From the NCBI GenBank assembly GCA_027315005.1, contig DAHUZT010000113.1:1-47955 (forward strand): a stretch of DNA of 47,955 nucleotides, written 5' to 3'. The stretch is from Acidimicrobiaceae bacterium (lineage in GTDB: Bacteria > Actinomycetota > Acidimicrobiia > Acidimicrobiales > RAAP-2). The translations under genes were made by a program, and so were the position numbers. Shown piece after piece: positions 25,393 through 34,422 of this stretch. Position 1 is the first letter of the stretch. Each line of letters opens with the position of its first letter. Below the pieces are notes generated by a model. It did no database searches, was not told the origin of the DNA, and was given only the letters and a program-made list of their open reading frames with translations.

Positions 25393-26657
25393 ACCCGATC
25401 TTCCCCCTCCAGGCGATTCTCGGGACAGGCGATCCGCTCTTCGCCAACGGGATCAACTGGATCGTCGTCCTCATCGTGATCATCAAGGTACTGGTGGTAT
25501 TCGGGGCCCTCATGGTCTCCGTCATGCTGATGATCTGGTTCGAGCGCAAGGTCATCTCCGACATGCAGAGCCGCATCGGCCCCAACCGGGCCGGTCCCTT
25601 CGGCATCGCTCAGACCCTGGCCGACGGGATCAAGCTCTTCTTCAAGGAGGATCTGCTCCCCGAGAAGGCCGACCGGAACGTATTCAAGCTGGCGCCGTAC
25701 CTCACGATCATCCCTGCCTTTCTCAGCTTCGCGATCGTCCCCATCGGTGGCGAGGTGACCATCGCCGGACGGCACTTCGAGCTCCAGCTGGCCGACCCGC
25801 CGATGGGGATCCTCTTCCTCCTGGCAATGTCGTCGATCGGCGTCTACGGCGTCATGCTGGCTGGATGGTCGTCGGGGTCCAAGTACCCGCTCCTCGGGTC
25901 GGTTCGAGCCTCGGCCCAGATGATCTCCTACGAAGCCGCTCTCGGCATGACGGTGGTCACCGTCGTTCTGATCACAGGCGGGTTGAGCACCCGCTCCATC
26001 GTCGACGCCCAAGCCCTCCACCTCTGGCAGTGGAACGTGATCCGGCTCGGGGTCGTTCCCTTCCTCATCTTCTTCATTGCCGTCGTGGCCGAGACCAACC
26101 GTCCGCCCTTCGATCTGGTCGAAGCGGACTCGGAGCTGGTCGGTGGATTCGTGACCGAGTATTCCTCTATACGGTTCGCGCTCTTCTTCCTCGCCGAATT
26201 CATGAACACCATCACCATGTCGGCAATCACGGTCACCCTCTTCTTCGGCGGCCCCGATGGACCGGTTCCCCACATCCCCCACCTCTATTGGCTGTGGCCC
26301 ATCCTGTGGTTCATGGCCAAGACCATCGTCTTTCTGTTCGTCTTCGTCTGGCTCCGCGCCGCCCTGCCCCGCCTCCGTTACGACCAGCTCATGGACCTGG
26401 GCTGGCAGAGGCTGATTCCGTTGTCACTGGGTTGGTTGCTCATTGTGGCCGGATTCGTGGTCGACGGTTGGTGGGGCCTCGGCCTGGCCGGAGCCGTGGT
26501 GGTGGCCGCGGCCATCGTCATTCGGGCCTTCACGGTGGGCGCGGTCAGAGAGGCGCAGCGCCCGATCGTCCCGGGAATCGGGATGCGGGTCTGGACCCGC
26601 CCGCCGGAATCTCCCGCAGCGCCCGAGACAGCCCCGATCGAAGGAGACCGCGCCTGA
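25389..26657 (+). CDS. nuoH: NADH:quinone oxidoreductase subunit H (NuoH)
   Basis: NuoH is the eight-helix membrane subunit that forms the quinone access chamber. The landmark segments WFERKVISDMQSRIGPNRAGPFG (about 50-72), LADGIKLFFKED, EAALGMTVVTVVL and AETNRPPFDLVEADSELVGGF are present, the last being the acidic loop essential for coupling. Length (422) includes a soluble tail of about 40 residues. ATG overlaps the nuoG stop, and its own stop shares a base with nuoI (TGATG). Confidence 0.96.
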   Translation: MNPIFPLQAILGTGDPLFANGINWIVVLIVIIKVLVVFGALMVSVMLMIWFERKVISDMQSRIGPNRAGPFGIAQTLADGIKLFFKEDLLPEKADRNVFKLAPYLTIIPAFLSFAIVPIGGEVTIAGRHFELQLADPPMGILFLLAMSSIGVYGVMLAGWSSGSKYPLLGSVRASAQMISYEAALGMTVVTVVLITGGLSTRSIVDAQALHLWQWNVIRLGVVPFLIFFIAVVAETNRPPFDLVEADSELVGGFVTEYSSIRFALFFLAEFMNTITMSAITVTLFFGGPDGPVPHIPHLYWLWPILWFMAKTIVFLFVFVWLRAALPRLRYDQLMDLGWQRLIPLSLGWLLIVAGFVVDGWWGLGLAGAVVVAAAIVIRAFTVGAVREAQRPIVPGIGMRVWTRPPESPAAPETAPIEGDRA

Positions 26658-27625
26658 TGGCGTTTCCCGAACCGCCCCACCAGCGGCAGAACTTCCTCGG
26701 TGGTTTCAAGCTGACCTTCGAGCATCTCGCCCGCCCACCCGTCACCCGGCAGTATCCCGAGGAGAAGCGGCCCAAGCAGCCCCGCCAGCACGGTCGGCAC
26801 GTGCTCAACCGCTACGAGGACGGTATGGAGAAGTGCATCGGGTGCGAGCTGTGCGCGGGGGTGTGCCCGGCAGACTGCATCTACGTGCGCGGCCTCGACA
26901 ACCCACCGGACCACCCCGTGTCGCCGGGCGAGCGATACGGGTACGTGTACGAGATCAATTTCCTGCGGTGCATCCACTGCGATCTTTGTGTGGAAGCCTG
27001 TCCCACCGAGGCGATCACCGAGTCGAAGCTGATGGAGTTCTCCTTCACCAATCGCAACGACGCCATCTACACCAAGAGCGAGCTGCTGGTCGACGACGGG
27101 GGACACCCCAAGCACCTTCCGTGGGAGGACTGGCGCGAGGGTGATGATCTCCACACCTCGGGTTGGATGCGGGCCACCTCCCCCTCCGGCAGTGCCGCCG
27201 CTGAGGGGCGGGTCCAGTGGTCGGGGGAGCTGGGGTACGGCACCCGGGTGCCCGAAGCCGGCCAGAGCCCGGGTCGCGACGATGCCGGCACCGGCACCCG
27301 GATGCTTCGCGACACGCTCGAGCGCCATCTGTCGGCCGGTGATCTCCCGGGGGAGAAGCGCGGTCCGAAGGGTGCCATCGGGCGGATGCTGGAGAAGGCA
27401 GAGCGATTCGCACCGGGGGCCGGGCGCAAGCACCGGGTCCGAGCGGATGCGTCCTATGCGGCCTCCCTGGCCGCCGGGCAGGGGGACCGGTCCGGTGCGA
27501 CATCGGGAGAGCCGACACCTTCGACCGGTTCTGCTCGGCTTATCGGACCGGCGGCGTCCGAACCGTCAGCCGTGGAAGGTCCTGGTGTCCGTAGTCGCGA
27601 ACCTCGGTCGGGCGACGACCGATGA
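26657..27625 (+). CDS. nuoI: NADH:quinone oxidoreductase subunit I (NuoI) with long C-terminal extension
   Basis: NuoI carries two 4Fe-4S clusters, N6a and N6b, ligated by C60, C63, C66, C70 ([12 protein letters not shown]) and C105, C108, C111, C115 ([12 protein letters not shown]). The core ends around residue 160 (HLPWEDWR). The remaining 160 residues are basic, Gly/Ser/Pro-rich, with a possible helical stretch ([14 protein letters not shown], about 215-228) and no motif I know. Typical NuoI is 160-215 residues, so this tail nearly doubles it. The frame stays open with normal GC-rich codon use and the stop overlaps nuoJ, so the tail is probably translated. Confidence 0.94.
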   Translation: MAFPEPPHQRQNFLGGFKLTFEHLARPPVTRQYPEEKRPKQPRQHGRHVLNRYEDGMEKCIGCELCAGVCPADCIYVRGLDNPPDHPVSPGERYGYVYEINFLRCIHCDLCVEACPTEAITESKLMEFSFTNRNDAIYTKSELLVDDGGHPKHLPWEDWREGDDLHTSGWMRATSPSGSAAAEGRVQWSGELGYGTRVPEAGQSPGRDDAGTGTRMLRDTLERHLSAGDLPGEKRGPKGAIGRMLEKAERFAPGAGRKHRVRADASYAASLAAGQGDRSGATSGEPTPSTGSARLIGPAASEPSAVEGPGVRSREPRSGDDR

Positions 27626-28290
27626 CGGGACTGCTGGGCGGACTGGCAACCGCCTCCACCGCGGTCCATCCGACAGCCGCCGATGTGGGGGTGTTCGCGG
27701 TGGCCGCCGCGCTGGTCCTGGCCGGTGCCATCGGTGTCGTCTCGTCGCGCAATCCGGTGCACGCGGCCCTGATGCTCATCATGACCCTGTTCGGTGTGGC
27801 CGTCCTCTTCGTCGCACAGCACGATTCCTTCCTGGCGGCGGTGCAGGTGATCGTCTATGCGGGGGCGATCGTCGTCCTCTTCCTCTTCGTCATCATGTTC
27901 CTCGGGGTGGACCGTCGGGAGAACATCGCACTCGAGCCGCTGCGGGTGCAGCGGCCACTCGCCATCGGTCTCGTGCTGCTGGCGACCACCGGACTGCTCT
28001 TGTTGGGTCAGATCTCGGGTTGGACCACCGGCGCACCGCACGTGGCCGGCAGGGCCGTGTCGAACCAGTCCAACGTGGCACTGCTCGGACGGTCGGTCTA
28101 CACGACCTACCTCTTCCCGTTCGAGGCCACCGCCGCCCTCCTGGTCATCGCCGTCGTGGGGGCGGTGGTGCTGGCGAGACGCCCGTCCGAGACCAGCCCG
28201 TCCGAGACCAGCCAATCCGAGACCAGCCAATCCGAGACCAGCCAATCCGAGACCAGCCCGTCCGAGACCGAAGAGGGAGCCCGTCCGTGA
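27622..28290 (+). CDS. nuoJ: NADH:quinone oxidoreductase subunit J (NuoJ) with pentapeptide repeat tail
   Basis: NuoJ is a five-helix membrane subunit that shapes the quinone path. The core contains [29 protein letters not shown] and [20 protein letters not shown], which are its signatures. After the last helix (about 165-185) the chain ends in [10 protein letters not shown] repeats from six 15-bp units (28186-28270). This serine/threonine/glutamate tail faces the cytoplasm by normal NuoJ topology and is unlike known NuoJ tails. The start overlaps nuoI, the stop overlaps nuoK (GTGA). Confidence 0.94.
   Translation: MTGLLGGLATASTAVHPTAADVGVFAVAAALVLAGAIGVVSSRNPVHAALMLIMTLFGVAVLFVAQHDSFLAAVQVIVYAGAIVVLFLFVIMFLGVDRRENIALEPLRVQRPLAIGLVLLATTGLLLLGQISGWTTGAPHVAGRAVSNQSNVALLGRSVYTTYLFPFEATAALLVIAVVGAVVLARRPSETSPSETSQSETSQSETSQSETSPSETEEGARP
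28186..28270 (+). repeat. 15-bp tandem array encoding SETS(P/Q), about 5.7 copies
   Basis: Units TCCGAGACCAGCC plus CG or AA start at 28186, 28201, 28216, 28231, 28246 and 28261. The three middle units are identical and the outer ones carry CG in place of AA. The period is a multiple of three, so copy changes keep nuoJ in frame. Confidence 0.95.
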
Positions 28291-28592
28291 GCGTCAATCC
28301 CGACTGGTACCTCGGGCTGAGCGTCGTGCTGTTCTCCATCGGTGCCCTCGGGGTGCTGATCCGGCGGAACGTGCTGGTCATGTTCATGTGCATCGAGCTG
28401 ATGCTGAACGCTGCCAACCTGGCCTTCGTGACCTTTGCCCGCATGCTCGATGACATCGGGGGGCAGGTGCTGGTGTTCTTCGTCCTGGTCGTGGCAGCCG
28501 CCGAGGTGGTGGTCGGCCTCGGAATCGTGGTCGCCATGTTCAGGAGAAGGGCCACCGCCACCGCCGACGACCTCCACCTGATGAAGGGCTGA
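28287..28592 (+). CDS. nuoK: NADH:quinone oxidoreductase subunit K (NuoK)
   Basis: NuoK is a three-helix, MrpC-like subunit of the proton path. The 101 residues hold three helices (about 8-24, 29-52, 61-84), with the conserved glutamates in [13 protein letters not shown] (about 35-47) and [13 protein letters not shown] (about 70-82). Length is exactly the family norm. GTG start overlaps nuoJ; nuoL begins 7 bases after its stop. Confidence 0.96.
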   Translation: MSVNPDWYLGLSVVLFSIGALGVLIRRNVLVMFMCIELMLNAANLAFVTFARMLDDIGGQVLVFFVLVVAAAEVVVGLGIVVAMFRRRATATADDLHLMKG

Positions 28593-28599
28593 CCAGACG

Positions 28600-30528
28600 A
28601 TGCTGTCTCTGACCTTCCTCATCATCCTGCTGCCTCTGGTCGGATTCGCCATACAGGTGCTCTTCGGCCGCCGGATGGGTGATCCGGTGGCGGGCATCGT
28701 GGCCACCTGCTTCATCGGTGGCTCGTTCGTCGTCGGCGTCGGGACGTTCTTCGACCTGCTCACCATCCATGCCCCGGTGCGCACTTTCACCCAGAACCTC
28801 TGGACGTGGATACCGGTCGGTTCCCTCCAGGTCCACGTCCGGCTGCTGGTCGACCCCTTGTCGATGACCATGGTCCTGTTCGTCACCGGGGTGAGCATGC
28901 TCATCCACCTGTACTCCATCGGGTACATGCGGGGCGACCGCGACTTCCCCAAGTTCTTCCTGTACCTGAACCTGTTCGTGGCATCCATGCTCATCCTGGT
29001 GCTGGGCTCAAACATGCTGATCACGTTCGTTGGCTGGGAAGGCGTAGGTGCTTGCTCCTACTGGCTGGTGTCGTTCTGGTTCACCCGGGACTCGGCGGCC
29101 AGTGCGGGGAAAAAGGCCTTCCTCTACAACCGGATCGGAGACGTGGGTTTCCTTCTGGCCATCTTCCTCGTCTTCGAGAGGGTGCACTCGCTCGAGTACT
29201 CGACCATCTTCGCCCACGTGGACCGGATCGGCGCAGCCAACAGCACGGCCGTCTGTCTGCTTCTGCTGTTGGCGGTGACCGGGAAATCGGCCCAGATCCC
29301 GCTCTTCCCTTGGCTGGCAGATGCCATGGAGGGTCCCACCCCGGTCTCAGCCCTCATCCATGCGGCGACCATGGTGACGGCCGGGGTGTACCTGTTGAGC
29401 CGTTTCAGCCCGTTGCTACATGCCTCGGGAGCGGCCTCGCTCACCATCGCCTGCGTGGGGGCCGCAACCGCCTTCGTCGGTGCGACCATCGCCTGTGCCC
29501 AGCAGGACATCAAGAAGGTGCTGGCCTATTCGACGATCTCCCAGCTCGGCTACATGGTGCTGGCCGTCGGCAGTGGCGCATACGAAGCAGCCATTTTCCT
29601 GATGCTGGCACACGCGTTCTACAAGGGACTCCTCTTCCTCGGCGCCGGCTCGGTCATCCACGGGCTCCACGATGAACAGGACTTGAAGCGCATGGGCAAC
29701 CTCCGCCGCTACATGCCGATCACCTTCATCACCTTCGCGGTCGCCTGGTTGAGCCTCGCCGCGGTCCCACCGCTGTCGGGGTTTTGGGCGAAGAGCGATG
29801 TCCTCGACAACACCTGGGCCGCCCATCCCGCGCTCTGGGTGGTAGGCATCGTCACCGCCGGTCTGACCGCCTACTACATCAGCCGGCTCACCGGTCTCGC
29901 CTTCTTCGGGAGCGACCGCTGGTCCGACGAGGTGCCGGTGGATGCCGTGACCGACATGCCCGACGCCCATCACGCCGATGGGGCCATTCCCGAGCCACAC
30001 GAGTCACCACGGGTGATGACCCTGCCGCTGTGGATCTTGGCCGTGTTGGCTGCGTTCGCCGGACTCCTCGCCCTGTCCGACAACCACTTCTCCCTGGCCA
30101 ACTGGATCGATCCCGTGTTCGGCTCCAACCTCTACCAGGGCCACCTCAGTCTCTCCACCCAGTGGACCCTGGGTGTCGTGGACTCGCTGGTCGCCGTCAC
30201 CGGTGTGGCTGTTGCCGTGGCCCTCTGGACCAAGAAGGCGCAGCGGCCACTTCTCGAAGGCCAGTTCCTCCGTGACTCGTGGAAGATCAACCAACTCTAC
30301 GACGCCGTATTCGGCCGCCCGTCCCAACGACTGGCCGCGCTCAGCGCCCGTTTCGTAGAACCCAAGGTCATCGACGGTGGGGTCAACGGACTGGCCACTC
30401 TGGTCAAACGGACTGGATCGACCCTCAGGCGCACGCAGACCGGCTACGTACGCAACTATGCCCTGGCCATCGTGCTCGGAGCCATGCTCGTCCTCGCCTT
30501 CATGTTGACCCGCATGTGGTGGGGCTGA
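28600..30528 (+). CDS. nuoL: NADH:quinone oxidoreductase subunit L (NuoL)
   Basis: NuoL is the distal antiporter-like subunit with the long lateral helix. The core includes FVGWEGVGACSYWLVSFWF, with the key glutamate, KSAQIPLFPWLADAMEGPTPVSALIHAATMVTAG (lysine and histidine of the proton channel) and KKVLAYSTISQLGYMVLA. The 642-residue length is normal. An additional loop before the final helices (about 440-470) is His/Asp-rich (DMPDAHHADGAIPEPHES). The last helix, ALAIVLGAMLVLAFML, matches the terminal anchor. The stop shares a base with the nuoM start (TGATG). Confidence 0.95.
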   Translation: MLSLTFLIILLPLVGFAIQVLFGRRMGDPVAGIVATCFIGGSFVVGVGTFFDLLTIHAPVRTFTQNLWTWIPVGSLQVHVRLLVDPLSMTMVLFVTGVSMLIHLYSIGYMRGDRDFPKFFLYLNLFVASMLILVLGSNMLITFVGWEGVGACSYWLVSFWFTRDSAASAGKKAFLYNRIGDVGFLLAIFLVFERVHSLEYSTIFAHVDRIGAANSTAVCLLLLLAVTGKSAQIPLFPWLADAMEGPTPVSALIHAATMVTAGVYLLSRFSPLLHASGAASLTIACVGAATAFVGATIACAQQDIKKVLAYSTISQLGYMVLAVGSGAYEAAIFLMLAHAFYKGLLFLGAGSVIHGLHDEQDLKRMGNLRRYMPITFITFAVAWLSLAAVPPLSGFWAKSDVLDNTWAAHPALWVVGIVTAGLTAYYISRLTGLAFFGSDRWSDEVPVDAVTDMPDAHHADGAIPEPHESPRVMTLPLWILAVLAAFAGLLALSDNHFSLANWIDPVFGSNLYQGHLSLSTQWTLGVVDSLVAVTGVAVAVALWTKKAQRPLLEGQFLRDSWKINQLYDAVFGRPSQRLAALSARFVEPKVIDGGVNGLATLVKRTGSTLRRTQTGYVRNYALAIVLGAMLVLAFMLTRMWWG

Positions 30529-32165
30529 TGACCCACGCGCCTTTCCCTTTCCTCACCGTGCTGATCCTGTTGCCCGCGGCCGGTGCCGTAGTGGTCGCCC
30601 TGGTCCCCTCGGGCCGGACACCGAAATGGACCCATGAGATCATCGGCGCGGCCGTGGCCCTTGCGACCCTTGGCCTGGCGGTCGCCATCGCCGTCGAGTT
30701 CACCGTCGGTGACGGTCGGTACCAGATGGTCTCGAACCACATCTGGGCGAACACGCTCGGCATCCACTGGTCGCTCGGAATCGACGGGATCTCGCTCTTC
30801 TTGGTGCTGTTGACGACGCTGCTCTTCCCACTCGTCATGCTCGGGGCCCGGGTACGGCGCGACCCGCGGTCGTACATGGCGTGGCTCCTCGTGATGGAGG
30901 CGGCGTGCCTCGGCAGCTTCGTCTCCCTCGACCTGGTGTTCTTCTTCCTGTTCTTCGAGCTCACCTTGGTCCCGGCCTATTTCGTCATTGCCGGCTGGGG
31001 GTTCGCCCGCCGGGGATATGCGGCAGTCAAGTTCTTCATCTACACCTTCACCGGGTCGGCCTTTCTGCTGGTGGGAATCCTGGCCGTCGCCTTCATCCAC
31101 CAGTCGCAAACCGGCGTGCTGACCTTCGAGCTGACCAGCCTGATGCACACCCACCTCAGTGGCACCGAGGGGGTGCTGCTCTTTCTGGCCTTCACCGCCG
31201 CCTTTGCGGTCAAGGCGCCAATCTTTCCATTCCACACCTGGTCCCCAGACGCCTACGCAGAAGCGCCCACCGCCGGTGCGGTACTGCTTGCCGGGGTGAT
31301 GGCCAAGCTCGGGACCTACGGGATCGTCCGCTTCGATCTCAATCTCTTTCCCCAGGCCACCCGGACGCTGGCGCCGTGGCTGCTGACCTTGGCGGTGATC
31401 GGCATCCTCTACGGCGCGCTCGTCGCCTGCGCCCAACGGGACTTGAAGCGCCTCTTGGCCTATTCCTCTCTGGCCCAGATCGGGTTCATCGTGCTCGGCA
31501 CCTTCGCTCTCGACAGCCAGGGACTGACCGGTGGTGTGCTCCAGATGGTCAACCACGGTCTGATCATCGCCACCTTGTTCATCGTGGTTGGCTGGATCTA
31601 CGAGCGCCGCGGAACGTGGCAGCTCACCTCGCTTCGTGGCATGCAACGGCCGGCTCCTGTCATGGCCGGCATTTTCACCGTGGCCATGATGGCCTCGATC
31701 GGACTTCCCGGCCTCAACGGGTTCGTCGGCGAGTTCCTGGTGCTGATCGGGACGTTCCGAACCCATCGCTGGTGGGGCATCGCGGCGACCCTCGGGGTCA
31801 TCATCGCTGCGGTCTACCTGCTCTGGGCCTACCAGCAGTCGTTCCAGAACGAACCCACGCCCGAGGACCAGAAGACCCGTGACGTCAACTGGAGCGAGAA
31901 GCTGGTGATCGCGCCTCTGATCGTCCTCATCGTCGCCGTCGGCGTGTTCCCCAAGCCGGTCCTCGACCGGATCACGCCGTCGGTCGACCGGCTGATCGCC
32001 CACGTCGACACCGCTACCCACATCCATCCTCGATCTACCCGCGGGTACGGAGCGGTGCCGGCCGTCGATAGGGGTGGGCCGGCCGCGCCTCGGCTGACCG
32101 CTTCGAGCGGATCGAAGACGGCGAGGGAACCGCACCGTCCGACCAATCCCGGAGGTGCTCCGTGA
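30528..32165 (+). CDS. nuoM: NADH:quinone oxidoreductase subunit M (NuoM)
   Basis: NuoM is the middle antiporter-like subunit. It shows WSLGIDGISLFLVLLTTLLFP, LFFELTLVPAYFVIAGWG (key glutamate), KAPIFPFHTWSPDAYAEAPTAGAVLLAGVMAKLGTYG and KRLLAYSSLAQIGFIVLG, all expected. The 545-residue product has the usual 14 helices followed by a polar tail of about 50 residues (about 495-545) rich in Arg, Pro and Ser. The ATG at 30528 shares a base with the nuoL stop and matches the family N-terminus. Confidence 0.95.
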   Translation: MTHAPFPFLTVLILLPAAGAVVVALVPSGRTPKWTHEIIGAAVALATLGLAVAIAVEFTVGDGRYQMVSNHIWANTLGIHWSLGIDGISLFLVLLTTLLFPLVMLGARVRRDPRSYMAWLLVMEAACLGSFVSLDLVFFFLFFELTLVPAYFVIAGWGFARRGYAAVKFFIYTFTGSAFLLVGILAVAFIHQSQTGVLTFELTSLMHTHLSGTEGVLLFLAFTAAFAVKAPIFPFHTWSPDAYAEAPTAGAVLLAGVMAKLGTYGIVRFDLNLFPQATRTLAPWLLTLAVIGILYGALVACAQRDLKRLLAYSSLAQIGFIVLGTFALDSQGLTGGVLQMVNHGLIIATLFIVVGWIYERRGTWQLTSLRGMQRPAPVMAGIFTVAMMASIGLPGLNGFVGEFLVLIGTFRTHRWWGIAATLGVIIAAVYLLWAYQQSFQNEPTPEDQKTRDVNWSEKLVIAPLIVLIVAVGVFPKPVLDRITPSVDRLIAHVDTATHIHPRSTRGYGAVPAVDRGGPAAPRLTASSGSKTAREPHRPTNPGGAP

Positions 32166-33877
32166 TGTCACCGCTCACCGTCCTGGCGTCGGTGGCACCG
32201 GCCATCCGGACGCCACACGTCGACTACCTGAGCATCCTGCCGATGCTCATCATGATGGGTGGTGCATTGACCCTGATGGTGGCTTCGTCGGTGTTGCGCA
32301 AGGTGCTCGACCGGGGTGCCGGGACGACGGTGGCCGTCGTCACTTCGGCGGCCGCCCTGGTGGCGGCCCTGTTCCAGTGGGACCACGTGTCCACCCACGG
32401 GCCGTCGGTGACCATCGCGGGCGCCATCGCCTACGACGGCTTCGCCGTGTTCATCCAGATCACGGTGGCCACCGCGATGCTCCTCACCGCCCTGGTGGGT
32501 GACGGCTACCTCCGACGCGAGGGGATCGCCGGTCCCGAGTTCCACGTCCTGGCCATGATGTCGGCTTCGGGAGCCATGCTGATGGGAGCGGCCAACGACC
32601 TGATCGTTATCTTCCTCGGGCTCGAGATCCTCTCGATCGCGCTCTATGTGCTGGCGGCGTTCAACCACCGTCGGGCGGAGTCGGGGGAGGCAGCACTCAA
32701 GTACTTCATCCTCGGAGGCTTCTCCTCGGCCATCTTCGTCTCCGGCATCGCCTTCACCTACGGTGCGACGGGCTCCTCCAACCTTCCCCAGATCGCCGAC
32801 TACCTATCGAGGAACGTCGTCGTCTCGAACGGCGTGCTGCTGGCGGGTCTGGCACTTCTGCTTGTCGGGTTCGGGTTCAAGATTGCCGCGGTCCCCTTCC
32901 ACATGTGGTCCCCCGACGTGTACCAGGGTTCGCCCTCCCCGATCACCGGCTTCATGGCGGCGATCGCCAAGGTCGGTGCCTTCGCTGCCCTGCTCCGGGT
33001 GTTCGTGTCCACGTTCGGGACCCTCCGTACGGACTGGCAGCCGATCATCTGGGTTCTCGCCGTCCTCAGCTTGGTCGTCGGTGCCGTGGTGGCCCTCCTA
33101 CAGAACGACGTGAAGCGGATGATGGCCTACTCATCGATCAACCACGCGGGATTCATCCTGCTCGGTGTGCAGGCCGCCACCGCCCGCGGCGTGTCCGCCG
33201 CCCTGTACTACCTGTTCGCCTACACCTTCTTGGTGATCGGCTCGTTCGCGGTCATCACAGTCATGGCCCACGGCGGCGACGAGGGTCATACGATCGGTGA
33301 CTACCGGGGCCTCGCCCGCCAACAGCCCGTGCTGGCCTTCGTGTTCGCCCTGCTGCTCCTGGCCCAGGCGGGAGTTCCGTTCACCACCGGGTTCCTGGCC
33401 AAATTCGGGGTCGTCGGGGCAGTGGTAGCGACCCACGGCTATGCATTGGCGGTCATCGCCATGGTGACGGCGGCGGTCGCCGCCTTCTTCTACCTCCGGG
33501 TGGTGGTGACCATGTACTCGCCGGTCGGACCGAGTGGCGACACCACAGATCCCACAGACTGGTCACCGACCTCTGGCGCATCGGAGACCGACCCGGCCCA
33601 CCCGACCGGTGGAGCGGCCGGTGTCGGGTATCTGGCCCGGGACCGGAGCCACCGTGACACCGGTTTTTCGACGGACCTGGCTGAGAACGAGGGTCCGGCC
33701 GCTCTCCAGGTGCTGTCGGACGCACCGCCGTCGGAATCGGTGGCCGGCCGGGCCGTGTCTGTCCCACCGCTGACCTGGGTGGCCCTCGGGCTGTGCACGG
33801 TCTTCACCGTGGTGTTCGGCATCGTCCCCGGTCCGGTCCTCGACTTCGCCCATCAGGCAACGCTGCTGTTCACCTGA
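32162..33877 (+). CDS. nuoN: NADH:quinone oxidoreductase subunit N (NuoN)
   Basis: NuoN is the proximal antiporter-like subunit. Signatures are FLGLEILSIALYVLAAFNHRR (key glutamate), ALKYFILGGFSSAIFVSGI, KIAAVPFHMWSPDVYQGSPSPITGFMA and KRMMAYSSINHAGFILLG. Between the penultimate and last helices lies a hydrophilic insert of about 75 residues (about 460-533; GDTTDPTDW..., LSDAPPSESV). The last helix is WVALGLCTVFTVVFGIVPGPV. Start can be the GTG at 32162 (GTGA overlap with nuoM) or the ATG right after it. This is the last nuo gene, followed by a candidate terminator. Confidence 0.95.
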   Translation: MMSPLTVLASVAPAIRTPHVDYLSILPMLIMMGGALTLMVASSVLRKVLDRGAGTTVAVVTSAAALVAALFQWDHVSTHGPSVTIAGAIAYDGFAVFIQITVATAMLLTALVGDGYLRREGIAGPEFHVLAMMSASGAMLMGAANDLIVIFLGLEILSIALYVLAAFNHRRAESGEAALKYFILGGFSSAIFVSGIAFTYGATGSSNLPQIADYLSRNVVVSNGVLLAGLALLLVGFGFKIAAVPFHMWSPDVYQGSPSPITGFMAAIAKVGAFAALLRVFVSTFGTLRTDWQPIIWVLAVLSLVVGAVVALLQNDVKRMMAYSSINHAGFILLGVQAATARGVSAALYYLFAYTFLVIGSFAVITVMAHGGDEGHTIGDYRGLARQQPVLAFVFALLLLAQAGVPFTTGFLAKFGVVGAVVATHGYALAVIAMVTAAVAAFFYLRVVVTMYSPVGPSGDTTDPTDWSPTSGASETDPAHPTGGAAGVGYLARDRSHRDTGFSTDLAENEGPAALQVLSDAPPSESVAGRAVSVPPLTWVALGLCTVFTVVFGIVPGPVLDFAHQATLLFT

Positions 33878-33926
33878 AACCCCTCGATCCATGCCTGGCC
33901 TCCGGGCCTCTTGCTGCCGAGGGTTT
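33877..33926 (+). terminator. Candidate terminator after nuoN
   Basis: AAACCCCTCG (33877-33886) pairs with CGAGGGTTT (33918-33926), with one bulged C. Inside the loop, GGCC-TCCG-GGCC can form a second small hairpin. It begins at the last base of the nuoN stop, where the operon should end. There is no U-run. The rest of the 209-base gap to the next gene shows no other structure I can support. Confidence 0.45.
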
Positions 33927-34086
33927 GGAATACCGGGCGGTCCCTCGGAGCGACCGGTGCGGCTTCGATGCCCGATCCCCCGCTACTGTCGTCTCCGGAC
34001 GTTCCGTTCCACTCGGTGGAACGGTTTCATCTGCGAACCTGCTCCGCCGCACAGGGGCAGGCAACGTCGAGGACAAGGAGTAATCG

Positions 34087-34362
34087 ATGAGCGACCAGTC
34101 AGGATCCTACGGACAGGACCCGTCGCCGAACAGGCGCCAGTTCCGCGAGGCGGCCCGGATCGTGCTTGCCGTGGTGGCGCTCGTGGTCCTGGTTGCCTTC
34201 GTGGTCGACAACAGCAGCACGGTGAAGGTGGGGTTCGTCTTCTTCAGCGCCCACATCAGTCTCATCTGGGCGCTCCTGATCGCTGCGTTCCTCGGAATGC
34301 TCGTCGATCGGCTGATCATCTTCCTCGGCCAACGTCGCCGAACCCGCACTCCTCAGCGCTGA
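34087..34362 (+). CDS. LapA-domain small membrane protein
   Basis: The 91-residue protein has two membrane helices (about 23-41 and 55-77) separated by DNSSTVKVGFVFFSAHISL, the pattern of LapA/DUF1049 proteins. In other bacteria LapA assists assembly of lipopolysaccharide regulators; in Gram-positive actinobacteria the role of these homologues is unknown. The start has a clear ribosome binding site (AAGGAG, 34075-34080). It is separate from the nuo operon by the candidate terminator. Confidence 0.7.
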   Translation: MSDQSGSYGQDPSPNRRQFREAARIVLAVVALVVLVAFVVDNSSTVKVGFVFFSAHISLIWALLIAAFLGMLVDRLIIFLGQRRRTRTPQR

Positions 34363-34422
34363 CGGTCGGGCAGGAACCCGAACTGCTGACGCGAGTGGCT
34401 GATCTGGTGCGAAGATGGTCCT

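Noticed and set aside
30456-32171. 571-codon open frame opposite nuoM
   Set aside because: nuoM is certain; the antisense frame is Asp/Glu/His/Gly-rich, as expected from reversed GC-rich codons.
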